From CAILHX01 sp964511385 (GTDB lineage Bacteria > Pseudomonadota > Gammaproteobacteria > Burkholderiales > Methylophilaceae), in contig CAZEFE010000006.1 in the NCBI GenBank assembly GCA_964511385.1, forward strand, positions 124,001-188,000: 64,000 nt of DNA, written 5' to 3'. The notes under the pieces were generated by a model that searched no databases, had not been told where the DNA came from, and saw only the letters and a program-made list of their open reading frames with translations. Positions 42,873 through 51,842 of the stretch are shown piece by piece (the first letter of the stretch is position 1; each line of letters opens with the position of its first letter). Both the position numbers and the translations under genes were made by a program.

Positions 42873-44242
42873 TTTTCAGGTTCAAACCAGCTTAATTTTT
42901 CCCTAAGCTTCACTACCTCACCGACGATCGTCAGCGTTGGCGCCTTGAACCCGGCGGCTTCCACTTTTTCTGCCAAGTCAGCCAGCGTGGCCGTCATTAC
43001 GCGCTGGTGATGGGTGGTGCCTTGCTGTACCACGGCGGCGGGCCAGCCGGCGGGCAGGCCGTGGGCGATCAGTTGGCTGCAGATTTCCTTGAGTCCGGTC
43101 AGGCCCATGTAGATCACCACGGTTTGCTGCGGGCGGGCCAGCGCCGTCCAATCGAGGTCGATGCTGTTGTCGCGCAGGTGGCCGGTGGTGAAGATCACGG
43201 ACTGGGCATAGTCACGATGGGTCAGGGGAATGCCGGCATAACTGGCAATGCCGTTGGCCGAAGAGATGCCGGGCACGATCTGGAACGGGATGCCGTGCGC
43301 GGCCAGTTGTTCGATTTCCTCGCCGCCGCGGCCGAAAATGAACGGATCGCCCCCCTTGAGCCGCAGTACCCGTTTGCCTTCTTTTGCCAGCCGCACCAAC
43401 AAGTCGTTGATGCCTTCCTGCGGCATGGTGTGGTCGGCCCGTTTTTTGCCCACATAAATGCGCTCGGCGTCGCGCCGCACCAGTTCCATCACGCCGTCGC
43501 TGACCAGGTTGTCGTACAGCACCACGTCGGCTTTCTGCATCAGCCGTAACGCGCGGAACGTGAGCAGATCGGGGTCGCCGGGGCCGGCGCCGACCAGGTA
43601 GACTTCGCCGGCAGTGGCGGGTTGGGCGGTGTCAATGGCGTGTTGCAGACGCTGTTGAGCCAGTGCCTCGCGCCCGGCCAGCATGTCTTCGCCGATGGCG
43701 CCTTCAAATACGTTTTCCCAGAATGCGTGTCGCGGCAGGCCTTCGGGCAAACGCTGTTTGATGGCGTCGCGAAATTTGCCAGCCAACGCGGCCAGGCGTC
43801 CATACCCAACCGGAATAAAGGTTTCCAGCCGTGCCCGCAGCAGCCGCGCCAGCACTGGTGCCGCGCCGCCGCTGGAAACTGCCACCACGATGGGCGAACG
43901 GTCGACGATGGCGGGCATGACGAACGAACACAGCTCCGGGGTGTCCACTACGTTGACTGGAATATGGCGTGCCTGTGCGGCGGCGGATACCGCGCGATTA
44001 ACTTCAGGGTTGTTGGTTGCCGCAATCACCAGTGTTGCGCCATCCAGATGGGATGGTTCGAATGTTGCTTGGATATGTCGGATATCCGCATGCCGCAAGG
44101 CGCTGCTCAGTTCCGGTGCAATGACGGTGACGTGCGCCTGGGCTTTGAGCAGTGAGGTGACCTTGCGCGCCGCCACTTCGCCGCCGCCGACGACGACGCA
44201 AGGTTGCTGGCGAATGTTGATGAAGATGGGCAGGAATTCCAT
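42869..44242 (-). CDS. cysG: Siroheme synthase (precorrin-2 dehydrogenase/ferrochelatase and uroporphyrinogen-III methyltransferase)
   Basis: CysG makes siroheme, the cofactor of sulfite and nitrite reductases, from uroporphyrinogen III. The N-terminal dehydrogenase/ferrochelatase half has the NAD motif VVGGGEVAARK near residue 20. The C-terminal methyltransferase half starts with VYLVGAGPGDPDLLT near residue 213 and has LKGGDPFIFGRGGEE. The start MEFLPIF matches E. coli MDHLPIF, so I prefer 44242 over 44251. At 457 aa it is full length. Its 3' end exists in a second, diverged copy 0.65 kb downstream. It is divergent from dsbB. Confidence 0.95.
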   Translation of the reverse strand: MEFLPIFINIRQQPCVVVGGGEVAARKVTSLLKAQAHVTVIAPELSSALRHADIRHIQATFEPSHLDGATLVIAATNNPEVNRAVSAAAQARHIPVNVVDTPELCSFVMPAIVDRSPIVVAVSSGGAAPVLARLLRARLETFIPVGYGRLAALAGKFRDAIKQRLPEGLPRHAFWENVFEGAIGEDMLAGREALAQQRLQHAIDTAQPATAGEVYLVGAGPGDPDLLTFRALRLMQKADVVLYDNLVSDGVMELVRRDAERIYVGKKRADHTMPQEGINDLLVRLAKEGKRVLRLKGGDPFIFGRGGEEIEQLAAHGIPFQIVPGISSANGIASYAGIPLTHRDYAQSVIFTTGHLRDNSIDLDWTALARPQQTVVIYMGLTGLKEICSQLIAHGLPAGWPAAVVQQGTTHHQRVMTATLADLAEKVEAAGFKAPTLTIVGEVVKLREKLSWFEPEN

Positions 44243-44283
44243 GCCGTCCATTATACTTAACGCTTTGTATTGGGAACTTCAGG

Positions 44284-44781
44284 ATGCTGAACAATTTGAT
44301 TGCCGGGCGAAAAGGCTATTTTTTGGGATTTGTGGTCAGTTTTGGCCTAGTCGGACTGGCTTTGTTCCTGCAGCAGAAATACAGCCTCGACCCGTGCCCG
44401 CTGTGCATTTCCCAGCGCATCGCCTTCATGGTGATGGGCGGCCTGTTCCTGCTGGCGGCGCTGCATAATCCGCGCGCCGGCTTGTGGCGCGGCCTGCATG
44501 GCTTGTTGCAGTTGCTGGCGGCGCTGACCGGCGCGGGCATCGCCTTGCGCCATGTCTGGATACAGGCGCACCCCGAAAAAGTCATGGAAGAGTGCGGCGC
44601 CGGTTTCGATTTCATGGTGGAAAACTTTCCCGCCAGCCAGACCATCAAGCTTATTTTCAACGGCTCGGGCGAGTGCGCCAGAATCGATTGGACGCTGTTC
44701 GGGCTGACCATCCCGCAACTGTCGCTGATGGCGTTTGTCGTGCTGGCGGTTTATGCCATCGTGCTGGCGGCTAAGAAATGA
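44284..44781 (+). CDS. dsbB: Disulfide bond formation protein B
   Basis: DsbB reoxidises DsbA and passes electrons to quinones in the inner membrane. The 165-aa protein has four helices and both cysteine pairs: CPLC at residues 38-41 in the first periplasmic loop, and one cysteine each in MEECGAGF and GSGECARID in the second loop. Its stop overlaps the cysM start by 4 bp, so the two are co-transcribed. No dsbA is in the window. Confidence 0.95.
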   Translation: MLNNLIAGRKGYFLGFVVSFGLVGLALFLQQKYSLDPCPLCISQRIAFMVMGGLFLLAALHNPRAGLWRGLHGLLQLLAALTGAGIALRHVWIQAHPEKVMEECGAGFDFMVENFPASQTIKLIFNGSGECARIDWTLFGLTIPQLSLMAFVVLAVYAIVLAAKK

Positions 44782-45671
44782 GCCGGTTCAAGACGCTGGA
44801 AGAATTTGTCGGCAATACCCCGCTGGTCAGGTTGCAGCGGATTCCGGGCGATACCAGCAACACCATCCTGGTCAAACTGGAAGGCAACAACCCCGCCGGT
44901 TCGGTGAAGGATCGCCCGGCGCTGTCAATGATCCGCCATGCCGAGGCGCGTGGCGACATCAAGCCCGGTGATACGCTGATCGAGGCGACCAGCGGTAATA
45001 CTGGCATTGCGCTGGCGATGGCGGCAGCGATCAAGGGTTACCGCATGATCCTGGTGATGCCCGACAACCAATCGCTGGAACGCCGCCAGACGATGAAAGC
45101 CTACGGCGCCGAACTGGTGTTGACGCCCAAGGAGGCGAGCATGGAAGGCGCGCGCGACCTGGCGGAGCAATTGCAGCGCGAAGGCAAAGGCATCATCCTC
45201 AACCAGTTTGCAAACCCGGATAACCCCTTGGCGCACTACGAAACCACCGGCCCGGAAATCTGGCGCGACACAGGCGGAAAAATCACGCATTTTGTTTCCA
45301 GCATGGGTACTACCGGCACCATCATGGGCAACTCGCGCTACCTGAAAGAGCAGAATCCGGCTATCCAGATTGTTGGCGTGCAGCCGGAAGAGGGCGCGCA
45401 GATTCCCGGCATCCGCAAATGGCCGATGGAGTACCTGCCGGAGATATGTGATTTTTCGCGCATCGACCGCATGATATATGTCGGCCAGAACGATGCCGAG
45501 GAAATGACGCGGCGCCTGGCGCGCGAAGAGGGTATTTTTGCCGGTATTTCCTCTGGCGGCGCCTTGTGTGCGGCGCTGCAGTTGAGCCGGGAAGTGGAGA
45601 ATGCGGTGATTGTCTCGATTATCTGCGACCGCGGCGACCGCTACCTTTCCACGGGTGTGTTCCCGGATTGA
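44778..45671 (+). CDS. cysM: Cysteine synthase B
   Basis: CysM makes cysteine from O-acetylserine and sulfide (or thiosulfate, giving S-sulfocysteine) with PLP. The 297-aa protein has the PLP lysine in NNPAGSVKDRPA near residue 44, the asparagine loop EATSGNTGIALA, and the phosphate loop SSMGTTGTIMG near residue 174. Length and the GSVKDRPA form favour CysM over CysK. It overlaps dsbB by 4 bp. With cysG on the other side, the region concentrates sulfur-related genes. Confidence 0.94.
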   Translation: MSRFKTLEEFVGNTPLVRLQRIPGDTSNTILVKLEGNNPAGSVKDRPALSMIRHAEARGDIKPGDTLIEATSGNTGIALAMAAAIKGYRMILVMPDNQSLERRQTMKAYGAELVLTPKEASMEGARDLAEQLQREGKGIILNQFANPDNPLAHYETTGPEIWRDTGGKITHFVSSMGTTGTIMGNSRYLKEQNPAIQIVGVQPEEGAQIPGIRKWPMEYLPEICDFSRIDRMIYVGQNDAEEMTRRLAREEGIFAGISSGGALCAALQLSREVENAVIVSIICDRGDRYLSTGVFPD

Positions 45672-45715
45672 ACAACGCCCTCTCCCATCGGTGGAGGGGG
45701 AATCGTCGTCCGCAG

Positions 45716-46381
45716 CTAAACCACCAGTTTTTCCATGTTTTCCGTCAGCCTGATTTTCTGCCCGTTGGACAGGAATGCCCCGCTGAGTTTGCCGTCGGTA
45801 AAACTGAATTCAAAGCCCATCGCCATGATGCGCTGTACCGCGCCGAACAGCCAGTTGTTGTAAGCATCCGCCTTGGATGGGTTTGCGTTCATCGCGGATT
45901 GCGCTTGCGAGGCTGCGTCAACGATGCGGCTGAAATACGCCGCATTTTGCGCGGCAACAATCGAGTTGCGCAGGTCCATGTTGTTGTTCACGACGGCTTC
46001 CAGTTCGGCGTTTTGGGTTGAGCCGCTGGCGACCGATATGGTGCCGTCATTGTTGAGGGTCATGCTGACCTGGGTGCTCGGCGGAATACCCAGTTGGCGC
46101 ATCGCTTCTTTCAGGCCGATTTCCGCGCGCTGCGATGCTTTCTCATAGCTGAACGACCAGTCCGGAAGCTCGGGAAGCTCACCGGGTTTCAGCGGTTTGA
46201 CTTCTGCGCCCTGATTGATGGCCTGGCTTATAGCTTCATTGATGGTGCGCCCTGCGCTGGAGATGGTGACGCTTTCGGCGCGTGCAATCCTCTCGTTAGC
46301 CGTACTCGGCCCATAGCCGTTATATTGGCTGGCGATTCGTGCCGTGTAGCTGATGTTGGGCATTGCACTTACTTGTATCAT
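45716..46381 (-). CDS. Hypothetical protein, 221 aa
   Basis: I do not recognise this protein. It is soluble, rich in Ala, Asn, Ser and Gln, with no signal peptide or membrane segment. A mid-region reads as alternating helix (AEIGLKEAMRQLGIPP) and strand (VSMTLNNDGTISVASG), and the C-terminus has FEFSFTDGKLSGAFLSNGQK. The start at 46381 is supported by AGGAG 6 bp upstream; a later ATG at 46363 lacks one. It is divergent from the YdbH-like gene, with the two 5' ends only about 17 bp apart. The composition resembles surface or appendage-associated proteins, but this is weak. Confidence 0.65.
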   Translation of the reverse strand: MIQVSAMPNISYTARIASQYNGYGPSTANERIARAESVTISSAGRTINEAISQAINQGAEVKPLKPGELPELPDWSFSYEKASQRAEIGLKEAMRQLGIPPSTQVSMTLNNDGTISVASGSTQNAELEAVVNNNMDLRNSIVAAQNAAYFSRIVDAASQAQSAMNANPSKADAYNNWLFGAVQRIMAMGFEFSFTDGKLSGAFLSNGQKIRLTENMEKLVV

Positions 46382-46398
46382 GGATAGCTCCTGTCACA

Positions 46399-48234
46399 AT
46401 GGATGCAATAGCCAATAGCAAAAGGTGTTCCATCATTGATACTTATATAAATCAATGCATTAAGGTTTTCCTGCGGCGATTCCATGGCCTGGCGTTGCCA
46501 TTGTTGCGGCAATCCTTGCCGATGCTGCTGATGGCCTGGCATCTCACGGCGCAGGCGGTCAGCCGCATTGACATCCATGTCGGTGAAATCCGGCATCCCG
46601 CGGCTACATTGGAAAACTTGAATGCTACGCTGGACGTTAATGGCAATTGGCGCGGCACCACCACGCTGAAGCAAAACGACCTCAATCAGCTTGTGCCTGG
46701 TCTGCCGGTAAGGTTCAGCAAAGGCGCGCTGCAAGGCAAGGTGGAATTTGCCGGAGCCGGTGACCGGCCAGAAAATATCCATGCGGATTTAAGTTTAAGC
46801 GATGTTGCGTTCAGCAATGAGCAGGGCACCCAGGCCGCTGAAAAGCTGGCGGGCAGTGTCAAACTGCAAGCGCGGCGCCAGGGCCAGGGCCAGGCCTGGG
46901 TCTGGCAGACCGCTGTCAACTGGCGCGAGGGCGAGTTGTTCTGGCAGCCGCTGTATTTCGCCGGCGGCGGACATGCGCTGGAAGCCCACGGCGAATGGGG
47001 CGGCGACAAGCTTAGCGTGGCACAAGGCCTGCTGAACATTGCCGGGGTAGGGGCTGTCAGGTTCAGCGGCGAGTTGGGGCTGCCGGACAAGCGCATCAAC
47101 CGCCTGGATTGCGCGGCAGACAATCTGCCGCTGGATACGACCTATGCTCTGCTCATCAAGCCGTTCATGGAAAAGAACGTGCTGGGCGACCTGGAGGTGG
47201 CAGGCCGCGTGGACTTTGCCGCCAGCATCCGCAACCAGCGCGTGGCGGGTTTCAACCTGGGTTTGCACGAGGCGGACGTGGCGGACAGGAAAAACCGCTT
47301 CGCCTTTTACCAGCTGAATGCCAGCCTGCCCTGGAGCTACGACGACAAGACCCGCGCCACGCTGGGTTATGGCGGCGGCCAGTTGCTGGGGCTGTCGCTA
47401 GGTGCGGCGCGGCACCAGTTTGACCTGGAGCGCTACTCGCTGGTGGCCCCGCGCCTTGATTTCCCGGTGCTGGACGGCAAACTGGTGCTGGAAGACGCGG
47501 CGGCGGCCATCGTCAACGACCAATGGTATTGGCGCGTTCGAGCCAATATGCAAGGCGTCACCATGCCGGAATTCAGCCACGCCATGGGCTGGCCGCGCAT
47601 GGAAGGCAAGATGGAGGCGCAGATCCCGATGGTGCTGTACCAGGATGGACGGCTGACGACGAATGGCGCGTTGAAGCTGAACGTGTTCGACGGCGACGTC
47701 AAGGTGGACAAACTGGTGATGGACCAGCCACTGGGACTGGCGCCGCGCCTGTCGGCCGACATCACCATGCGCGGGCTGGATTTGGCCCTGCTGACCAGGA
47801 CTTTTTCCTTCGGCGATATGCAAGGGCGGCTGGATGGTGATGTGACCGGCCTGGAGCTATCCGGCAAACAGCCGGTCAAGTTCGACGCCAGGTTTTACAG
47901 CAGCCCTGGCAATTACCCGAAAAAAATTTCCCAGCGCGCGGTGCAGAACATTTCGGCCTTGGGCGGGGCGGGGGCCGCGGCGGCGATACAGCGCAGTTTT
48001 CTGCGGTTTTTTGAAGTGTTCAACTACCAGAAAATCGCGCTTTCCTGCCGCCTGCGCAACGGCGTTTGCGCCATGGGCGGGGTGGAGGAAACGCAATCCG
48101 GCTACGTGATGGTCAAGGGTAGCGGCATCCCATCCATCACCGTGCTGGGCTACAATCGCAACGTGGGTTGGAAAGAACTGCTGGAGCGGGTACGGAACAT
48201 CACCCAGGGCAACAGCAAACCGGTCATCAAATAA
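46399..48234 (+). CDS. ydbH: YdbH-like AsmA-family intermembrane bridge protein
   Basis: YdbH forms a hydrophobic bridge for phospholipid transport between inner and outer membranes with YnbE and YdbL. Here about 611 aa, shorter than E. coli YdbH (about 880). The family C-terminal block is clear: ISQRAVQNISALGGAGA, SFLRFFEVFNYQKIALSCRL, RNGVCAMGGVE and a closing GYNRNVGWKELLERV. An N-terminal hydrophobic segment (LALPLLRQSLPMLLMAW) could anchor it. The start is uncertain: no good ribosome binding site precedes ATG 46399, and a TTG at 46363 or an internal ATG is possible. ynbE and ydbL follow in the same order as in enterics. Confidence 0.83.
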   Translation: MDAIANSKRCSIIDTYINQCIKVFLRRFHGLALPLLRQSLPMLLMAWHLTAQAVSRIDIHVGEIRHPAATLENLNATLDVNGNWRGTTTLKQNDLNQLVPGLPVRFSKGALQGKVEFAGAGDRPENIHADLSLSDVAFSNEQGTQAAEKLAGSVKLQARRQGQGQAWVWQTAVNWREGELFWQPLYFAGGGHALEAHGEWGGDKLSVAQGLLNIAGVGAVRFSGELGLPDKRINRLDCAADNLPLDTTYALLIKPFMEKNVLGDLEVAGRVDFAASIRNQRVAGFNLGLHEADVADRKNRFAFYQLNASLPWSYDDKTRATLGYGGGQLLGLSLGAARHQFDLERYSLVAPRLDFPVLDGKLVLEDAAAAIVNDQWYWRVRANMQGVTMPEFSHAMGWPRMEGKMEAQIPMVLYQDGRLTTNGALKLNVFDGDVKVDKLVMDQPLGLAPRLSADITMRGLDLALLTRTFSFGDMQGRLDGDVTGLELSGKQPVKFDARFYSSPGNYPKKISQRAVQNISALGGAGAAAAIQRSFLRFFEVFNYQKIALSCRLRNGVCAMGGVEETQSGYVMVKGSGIPSITVLGYNRNVGWKELLERVRNITQGNSKPVIK

Positions 48235-48244
48235 GGAATTTGCC

Positions 48245-48421
48245 ATGCAGAGAATCATGACTTTATTCGCAGTGCTGGGCGTGCTTGCGCTTCCTGCCTG
48301 CGTCACCATCAACATCTATTTCCCTGCCGCGGCGGCGGAAAAAGCGGCCGACAAGATTATTGACGAAGTCTGGCAGATCAAGCAGGGCGAACAGAAGCCC
48401 GCCGAACCGACCAAGGAATAA
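48245..48421 (+). CDS. ynbE: YnbE-like outer membrane lipoprotein
   Basis: This 58-aa ORF begins MQRIMTLFAVLGVLALPAC, a lipoprotein signal with its cysteine at residue 19, then VTINIYFPAAAAEKAADKII, which matches YnbE (the INIYFPAA strand extends the YdbH sheet). The tail is a short charged helix ending EPTKE. It starts 10 bp after the ydbH-like stop and ends 10 bp before the ydbL-like start, giving the conserved order. Confidence 0.88.
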   Translation: MQRIMTLFAVLGVLALPACVTINIYFPAAAAEKAADKIIDEVWQIKQGEQKPAEPTKE

Positions 48422-48431
48422 AGGAAAAATC

Positions 48432-48839
48432 ATGAAAAAACTACTGGTAACCCTCTGCCTGTTGCTGCTGGCACCGCTGGCAATCGCGGCCGCCGACCTG
48501 GAAATCAACACCCCGGCGATCAGCGCCTTGAAAGGCAGCATGCAGGCCCGCCACGGGCAGTTGGCCGCCCACTATGCCAGCGGCGCGGTGGGCCTGACGC
48601 GCGACGGGCTGGTGGCGGTACGCGACGCCAACGCCGTGCCGCTCAAGGACAGGCAGGCGGTCAATTCGCTGGTCAATGCCGAAAACAGCGACCGCAACGC
48701 CCTGTACAAGGAAATCGCCACCGCCAACGGCCATCCCGAGTGGGAAGCCGAAGTGCGCGGTACTTTTGCGCAAAGATGGGTGCAAAAAGCGCAAGGCGGC
48801 TGGTGGTACCAGGATGCGGGCGGCTGGGCGAAGAAATGA
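48432..48839 (+). CDS. ydbL: YdbL-like DUF1318 periplasmic protein
   Basis: The 135-aa product has a signal peptide (about residues 1-20, ending AIAAA) and the DUF1318 core: NTPAISALKGSMQARHGQL, then GLTRDGLVAVRD and RQAVNSLVNAENSDRNALYK, closing with AQRWVQKAQGGWWYQDAGG. In enterics YdbL tunes the YdbH-YnbE lipid bridge. The start is supported by AAGGAAAAA upstream. Its stop overlaps the downstream exonuclease gene by 4 bp. Confidence 0.9.
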   Translation: MKKLLVTLCLLLLAPLAIAAADLEINTPAISALKGSMQARHGQLAAHYASGAVGLTRDGLVAVRDANAVPLKDRQAVNSLVNAENSDRNALYKEIATANGHPEWEAEVRGTFAQRWVQKAQGGWWYQDAGGWAKK

Positions 48840-49612
48840 TTCCAACGCTGGTTTTCGACATCGAGACCATCCCCGATACGGATGGCCTGAAAAAACTGCT
48901 GGATTTACCGCCGGAGACTTCGGCGGAAGATGTGGCCAACATCGCGTTCCACCAGCGCCGCCAGCACAACGGCAGTGAATTTCTCCCATTGCAGCAGCAC
49001 CGCGTGTGCGCCATTTCCTGCGTGTTGCGCAGCGATGAAGGCTTCAAGGTGTGGTCGCTGGGTGCGTCGGATGAACCGGAAGCCAAATTGATCCAGCGCT
49101 TCTTCGACGGTATCGAAAAATACACGCCGCAACTGGTGTCGTGGAACGGCGGCGGTTTCGACCTGCCGGTGCTGCATTACCGCGGGCTGGTGCATGGCAT
49201 CCAGGCCCCGCGCTACTGGGACATGGGCGACGACGACCGCGAGTTCAAGTGGAACAACTACATCAGCCGCTACCACATGCGGCACCTGGATTTGATGGAC
49301 CTGCTGGCGCTGTACCAGCCGCGCGCCAATGCACCGCTGGACGAAATTGCCCAACTCTGCGGCTTTCCCGGCAAGCTGGGCATGGATGGCTCCAAGGTGT
49401 GGGATGCCTTTAAGAACGGCGAAATCGAAGCTATCCGCAACTACTGCGAAACCGACGTGGTGAATACTTATCTGGTGTTCCTGCGCTTTCAGCTGATGCG
49501 CGGCGTGCTTAACGCGGAAGAGCACTGGAACGAGGTCAAACTGGTGCGCGATAGCTTGGCGGCGGAAAGCGCGCCGCATTGGGCTGAGTTCCTGGCTGCT
49601 TGGGGCGCCTGA
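48836..49612 (+). CDS. Predicted 3'-5' exonuclease (PolB-like DEDD domain)
   Basis: The 258-aa protein begins MIPTLVFDIETIPDTDG, the first DEDD motif with catalytic Asp and Glu, then LVSWNGGGFDLPVL (second motif) and a third motif around NYCETDVVNTYLVF. This is the DNA polymerase B exonuclease-like group PF10108, found as a stand-alone protein in proteobacteria. It likely trims DNA or RNA 3' ends; the substrate is unknown. The ATGA overlap with ydbL sets the start and couples translation. A functional tie to lipid transport is not expected. Confidence 0.87.
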   Translation: MIPTLVFDIETIPDTDGLKKLLDLPPETSAEDVANIAFHQRRQHNGSEFLPLQQHRVCAISCVLRSDEGFKVWSLGASDEPEAKLIQRFFDGIEKYTPQLVSWNGGGFDLPVLHYRGLVHGIQAPRYWDMGDDDREFKWNNYISRYHMRHLDLMDLLALYQPRANAPLDEIAQLCGFPGKLGMDGSKVWDAFKNGEIEAIRNYCETDVVNTYLVFLRFQLMRGVLNAEEHWNEVKLVRDSLAAESAPHWAEFLAAWGA

Positions 49613-49621
49613 CTGGAAGCA

Positions 49622-50899
49622 TTATCTTGCAGAGTTTAGAGAAGGTACTGCTACCTTTGCGCCTATCAAATGCCACACCTCGGTTTCGCCTTTACCCTTA
49701 ACGTGCACTTTGGCGTGGTTTTCGCAAATGAAATCATTCTTGATGAGTTCATACGTATTGCGGGTAATCTGGATTACACCGGCCTGACCTGATGACTCCA
49801 TGCGGCTGGCGACATTGACTGCATCGCCCCACAAATCGTAAATGAATTTCTTGCGGCCGATCACGCCAGCCACTACCGGGCCGGAATTGATGCCTATCCT
49901 GAATGACAGGTGGTGTCCACCCACCTGGTTTTTCTCAACGTAGTGCTGCATTTCCAGCGCCAATGATGCAATGGCATGGGCGTGATCCCGGCGGGAACGG
50001 GGAATGCCCGACGCCACCATATAGCAGTCACCTATGGTCTTGATTTTCTCCAGTCCGTATTTGTCCACCAGATCATCAAAATGTGAAAACACCTGATTGA
50101 GGATTTCGACCAGTTCTATGGGTTTCATCTCGGATGAGAGGGTTGTGAAGTCAACTACATCAGCAAACAGGATGCTGGTCTCTTCATACTGGTCGGCAAA
50201 CACCTTGGGTTCGTTTTTCAGAAAATCGGCAATATCTTTAGGGAGAATGTTCAATAACAGACTCTCGGACTTGCCTTTTTCAATATTGAGTAACTGAAAA
50301 GCCGCATCACGTTGCAGTACAAAAAACAACAGGGCGCCGAACACCATGCCCGCAATGTTAATGGCATTGAAAGCCGCCAGAATGACTTGCCACTGAAGGG
50401 GAATATTGTTTTCAGGGCGCAGGTATGGCTGGGCAAGAACGCAAACGACAGCCAATATACAAAAAAACAGGAACCAATATGCCGCCTGGCGGGGTTTGTA
50501 TAAAACCAGAGCGAACATGGGGCCAACCAGCCCCCACATAATGACAAAGCTACTTTGAACAATCCCCCCCAGAATAAGCGTCGAGAAAAACGGCGAAATG
50601 TAGGCTGTAGCTAGCGTGATGAATTTATACAGATCGTAATTGATGACTCTTGAGCGGTGAAAGAACAAGAGGACAATCGAGGCGGCTGCACTGCCGAAAA
50701 GGATGCTTGCGGTGAGGTGTTCATTAAAGCCAAGATAAACAACACCAAGAAACAATTGAACCGGGATGGCACCGAGTACCATGGAGAAGTTTGAGATGGT
50801 TTTTTGCATCCGCACTTCATCGCTATCCGCGTCAGAAAGCCCGATACGCGCGAGAGCGGCCATTGCATTACGCAGCCTGTTTTTAGCGCCACCGGACAT
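49622..50899 (-). CDS. Membrane adenylate cyclase (class III)
   Basis: The 425-aa protein has six transmembrane helices in residues 35-215 and a C-terminal class III cyclase domain (about 235-415). Metal-binding aspartates lie in SILFADVVDFTTLS and TIGDCYMV. The adenine-selecting lysine (EKIKTIGD) and aspartate (YDLWGDAVNVASRM) predict ATP rather than GTP. It would make cAMP in response to a membrane or intramembrane signal. It stands alone, convergent with the exonuclease gene. No cAMP receptor is in the window. Confidence 0.92.
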   Translation of the reverse strand: MSGGAKNRLRNAMAALARIGLSDADSDEVRMQKTISNFSMVLGAIPVQLFLGVVYLGFNEHLTASILFGSAAASIVLLFFHRSRVINYDLYKFITLATAYISPFFSTLILGGIVQSSFVIMWGLVGPMFALVLYKPRQAAYWFLFFCILAVVCVLAQPYLRPENNIPLQWQVILAAFNAINIAGMVFGALLFFVLQRDAAFQLLNIEKGKSESLLLNILPKDIADFLKNEPKVFADQYEETSILFADVVDFTTLSSEMKPIELVEILNQVFSHFDDLVDKYGLEKIKTIGDCYMVASGIPRSRRDHAHAIASLALEMQHYVEKNQVGGHHLSFRIGINSGPVVAGVIGRKKFIYDLWGDAVNVASRMESSGQAGVIQITRNTYELIKNDFICENHAKVHVKGKGETEVWHLIGAKVAVPSLNSAR

Positions 50900-50936
50900 T
50901 CCAGTCTCCTCTGTTTGAGTTTGGCGTTGCTTTCAG

Positions 50937-51839
50937 TTACATATTGTTTTGCAACTGTTCCCGCGTCAACAAAAACACAAACCCATCCCCCGCAGAGACT
51001 TCCAGCCAGGTAAACGGCAGGTTGGGAAATTGCGCTTCCAGTTCATCGCGGTTATGGCCAATCTCGACAATCAATACACCGCCGGGATGCAGGTGGTTGG
51101 CAGCCTCGCTCAGCAAGGTCCGCACATGCTCCAGCCCATCTTCGCCCGAGGCCAGCGCCAGTTGCGGCTCGTGGCGGTATTCCTGCGGCAGCATGTCCAT
51201 TGACGGCGCATTGACGTAGGGCGGGTTGGAGATAATGACGTCGTATTGCTTGCCGGCCAGGGCGTTTAGCATGTCGGACTTGATCGCGGTGACCTGGTCT
51301 TCCAGGCCGTAGTCGGCGATGTTGCGTTGCGCTACGCTCAAGGCGTCATCGGAAATATCTACCGCGTCTACTTCTGCATTGGGGAAAGCCATCGCCAGCA
51401 GGATGGCAAGGCAGCCGCTGCCGGTGCAGATGTCGGCGGCTGCCACCACTTCTTCCGGGTTTTCTACCCATGGCGCCAAGTCTTCGCGCAGTAACTCGGC
51501 GATGAAGGAGCGCGGCACGATCACACGTTCGTCCACATAGAATTTGTATTCCCCCAGCCATGCCTCGCGCACCAGATAGGCGGTCGGCACGCGCTCGGTG
51601 ACACGGCGTTCGATCAGGTGGATCAGGTGCTTGCGCTCGGTTTCGGTGATGACGGCGTCCATGAAAGTGTTCAGCGTATCCATGGGCAGGTGCAAGGCTG
51701 CCAGGATCAGCCAGGCGGCTTCGTCGTAGCTGTTCTGCGCGCCGTGGCCGTAAAATAGCCCAGCTTCCTCGAAGCGGCTGACGGTGTAACGCATCCAGTC
51801 GCGGATGGTGTGCAATTCATGGTAAATGGGATGAGTCAT
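50937..51839 (-). CDS. prmB: 50S ribosomal protein L3 N5-glutamine methyltransferase
   Basis: PrmB methylates a glutamine of ribosomal protein L3 with S-adenosylmethionine, helping 50S assembly. The 300-aa protein has an N-terminal helical domain, the SAM-binding motif AADICTGSGCLAILLA near residue 132, and the catalytic NPPYVNAP near residue 204. The context SMDMLPQEYRHEPQLALASG is typical of PrmB rather than PrmC. It follows dapE by 3 bp, so it is in one operon with dapE and yffB. Confidence 0.95.
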   Translation of the reverse strand: MTHPIYHELHTIRDWMRYTVSRFEEAGLFYGHGAQNSYDEAAWLILAALHLPMDTLNTFMDAVITETERKHLIHLIERRVTERVPTAYLVREAWLGEYKFYVDERVIVPRSFIAELLREDLAPWVENPEEVVAAADICTGSGCLAILLAMAFPNAEVDAVDISDDALSVAQRNIADYGLEDQVTAIKSDMLNALAGKQYDVIISNPPYVNAPSMDMLPQEYRHEPQLALASGEDGLEHVRTLLSEAANHLHPGGVLIVEIGHNRDELEAQFPNLPFTWLEVSAGDGFVFLLTREQLQNNM

Positions 51840-51842
51840 GGA

